From Phytoseiulus persimilis (taxonomy: Eukaryota > Arthropoda > Arachnida > Mesostigmata > Phytoseiidae): 64,000 nt of DNA. Position 1 is the stretch's first letter; every line of letters starts with the position of its first letter. The stretch covers positions 14,772,211-14,836,210 of the forward strand of contig CM075104.1 in NCBI GenBank assembly GCA_037576195.1, written 5' to 3'. The notes under the pieces are model-generated. The model was given only the letters and a program-made list of their open reading frames with translations. It was not told the DNA's origin and ran no database searches. This document shows positions 63,238 to 64,000 of this stretch, piece by piece. A program made the position numbers and the translations under genes.

Positions 63238-64000
63238 ACACTCTGTCGTGTTCTACAAGACCGGTGCTGAACGAGTCTGAAAGGGATTCCGCACGGATGG
63301 CGCGGCGGTGCGCGAATCGCTTGCAGCGTCAGTTGATCGCGTCCGGGGCTTCGTAGACCGTTTACGGTTTGAACCAGCCCCGATCCGATTCCCCGATCTC
63401 CAAGAAAATTCGCCAAACATAAGCACAAGTTCTAATGGGTCTCGCGCAAAGTTCCGATAAATCGCAGATTTCACTCGGATCTTTTCTTGCGGCGAACTCC
63501 AAGAGCCAGGGAGCCCTCGCAGCACTTCACGGACCGATTGAAGTTCGGGTTCGTAACAGATCCGACGAGAGATGCCTAGGACTGTTGAAGATTCGAACGT
63601 TGCGAGAAAAGCCGGCGCGCTTCAAGGAACGCCGATGGTCTCGTTTTATTATGAAGGATGATATGCATCGGACGAAGATGCATCGCTCGAATTATCTCTG
63701 TCATCATCGTCCCATCGTTTACTTTTTTCTTCATTTTCTCTAATCGTTGCCGGGCTATCTGCAAATACTCGGCCGCTCACACACTCTGAGCTCCGGTGAT
63801 GACAGGGCCGATGTATAGAAAAAAAATTCGAGAGAAAAAGACGATTCCCACATCGTACGCCGTTTTTCCGAAGATTGTCGCGCGGCAGCGTCAGCCCGAC
63901 CAATTATTCAATCGTTCCTAGATGAACCGCGATACGGCAAGCGATAAGCCAGAGTCTCATGGAATGTAACTAGACGCAATCTCGTAGGTGATGGAGCTGC

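Larger units (their letters stand above)
34455..64000. other. About 29.5 kb without a confident gene
   Basis: This lies upstream of the first visible pan exon and is either a very long pan 5' intron or intergenic DNA. It is dense in short tetranucleotide runs (CGAG, GGCT, GTCC types), trinucleotide runs and G/C homopolymers. Candidate minus-strand exons at 48605-48671 and 54008-54069 have good splice sites but no recognised product. Confidence 0.5.

Noticed and set aside
1-64000. tRNA, rRNA and CRISPR features
   Set aside because: Several GGTTCGA-like strings were examined (for example near 44880 on -, 11590 and 31045), but none is flanked by a foldable T-stem and cloverleaf. No rRNA-like or direct-repeat/spacer pattern was seen.

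Overview
The window is animal nuclear DNA. Genes are split by introns with GT-AG junctions, TATA boxes and AATAAA signals are present, and there are no operons. An arthropod fits best: there is a secreted, histidine-rich protein of Lys-Pro-Val-Pro repeats of the kind found in cuticle, and an invertebrate-type TCF/Pangolin protein with a C-clamp. A mite or other chelicerate is plausible but cannot be proved from this window.

Three genes are well supported. (1) 14.55-16.20 kb, + strand: a complete five-exon glucosamine-6-phosphate N-acetyltransferase (GNA1/GNPNAT1, 168 aa), an enzyme of the route to UDP-GlcNAc and so to chitin and glycans. (2) 34.45-18.03 kb, - strand: the last six coding exons of a TCF/LEF (pangolin) gene. 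They encode 477 residues in one continuous phase, with a split HMG box and a C-clamp. The exons for the beta-catenin-binding N-terminus were not found; they lie upstream, above 34.45 kb or beyond the window. (3) 32.83-33.45 kb, + strand: an intronless cuticle-like protein gene with its own TATA box and poly(A) signal, nested antisense inside a pan intron.

Layout. 1-14 kb: no gene I can name, but a cluster of about 18-bp motifs with an inverted copy (7.73-8.26 kb), a 30-bp tandem repeat (9.0-9.1 kb) and coding-like minus-strand sequence just upstream of GNA1. 14.5-18 kb: GNA1 and pan converge tail to tail, with a solo LTR fossil (16.88-17.16 kb, 5-bp target duplication) between them. 18-34.5 kb: pan and its nested gene. 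34.5-64 kb: almost 30 kb without a confident gene, rich in short tetranucleotide and trinucleotide runs and long G or C homopolymers. A few candidate minus-strand exons there have good splice signals but no family I recognise.

Many open frames of 60-350 codons occur throughout, often several overlapping in one place. I treat these as chance unless splice phase or family similarity supports them.
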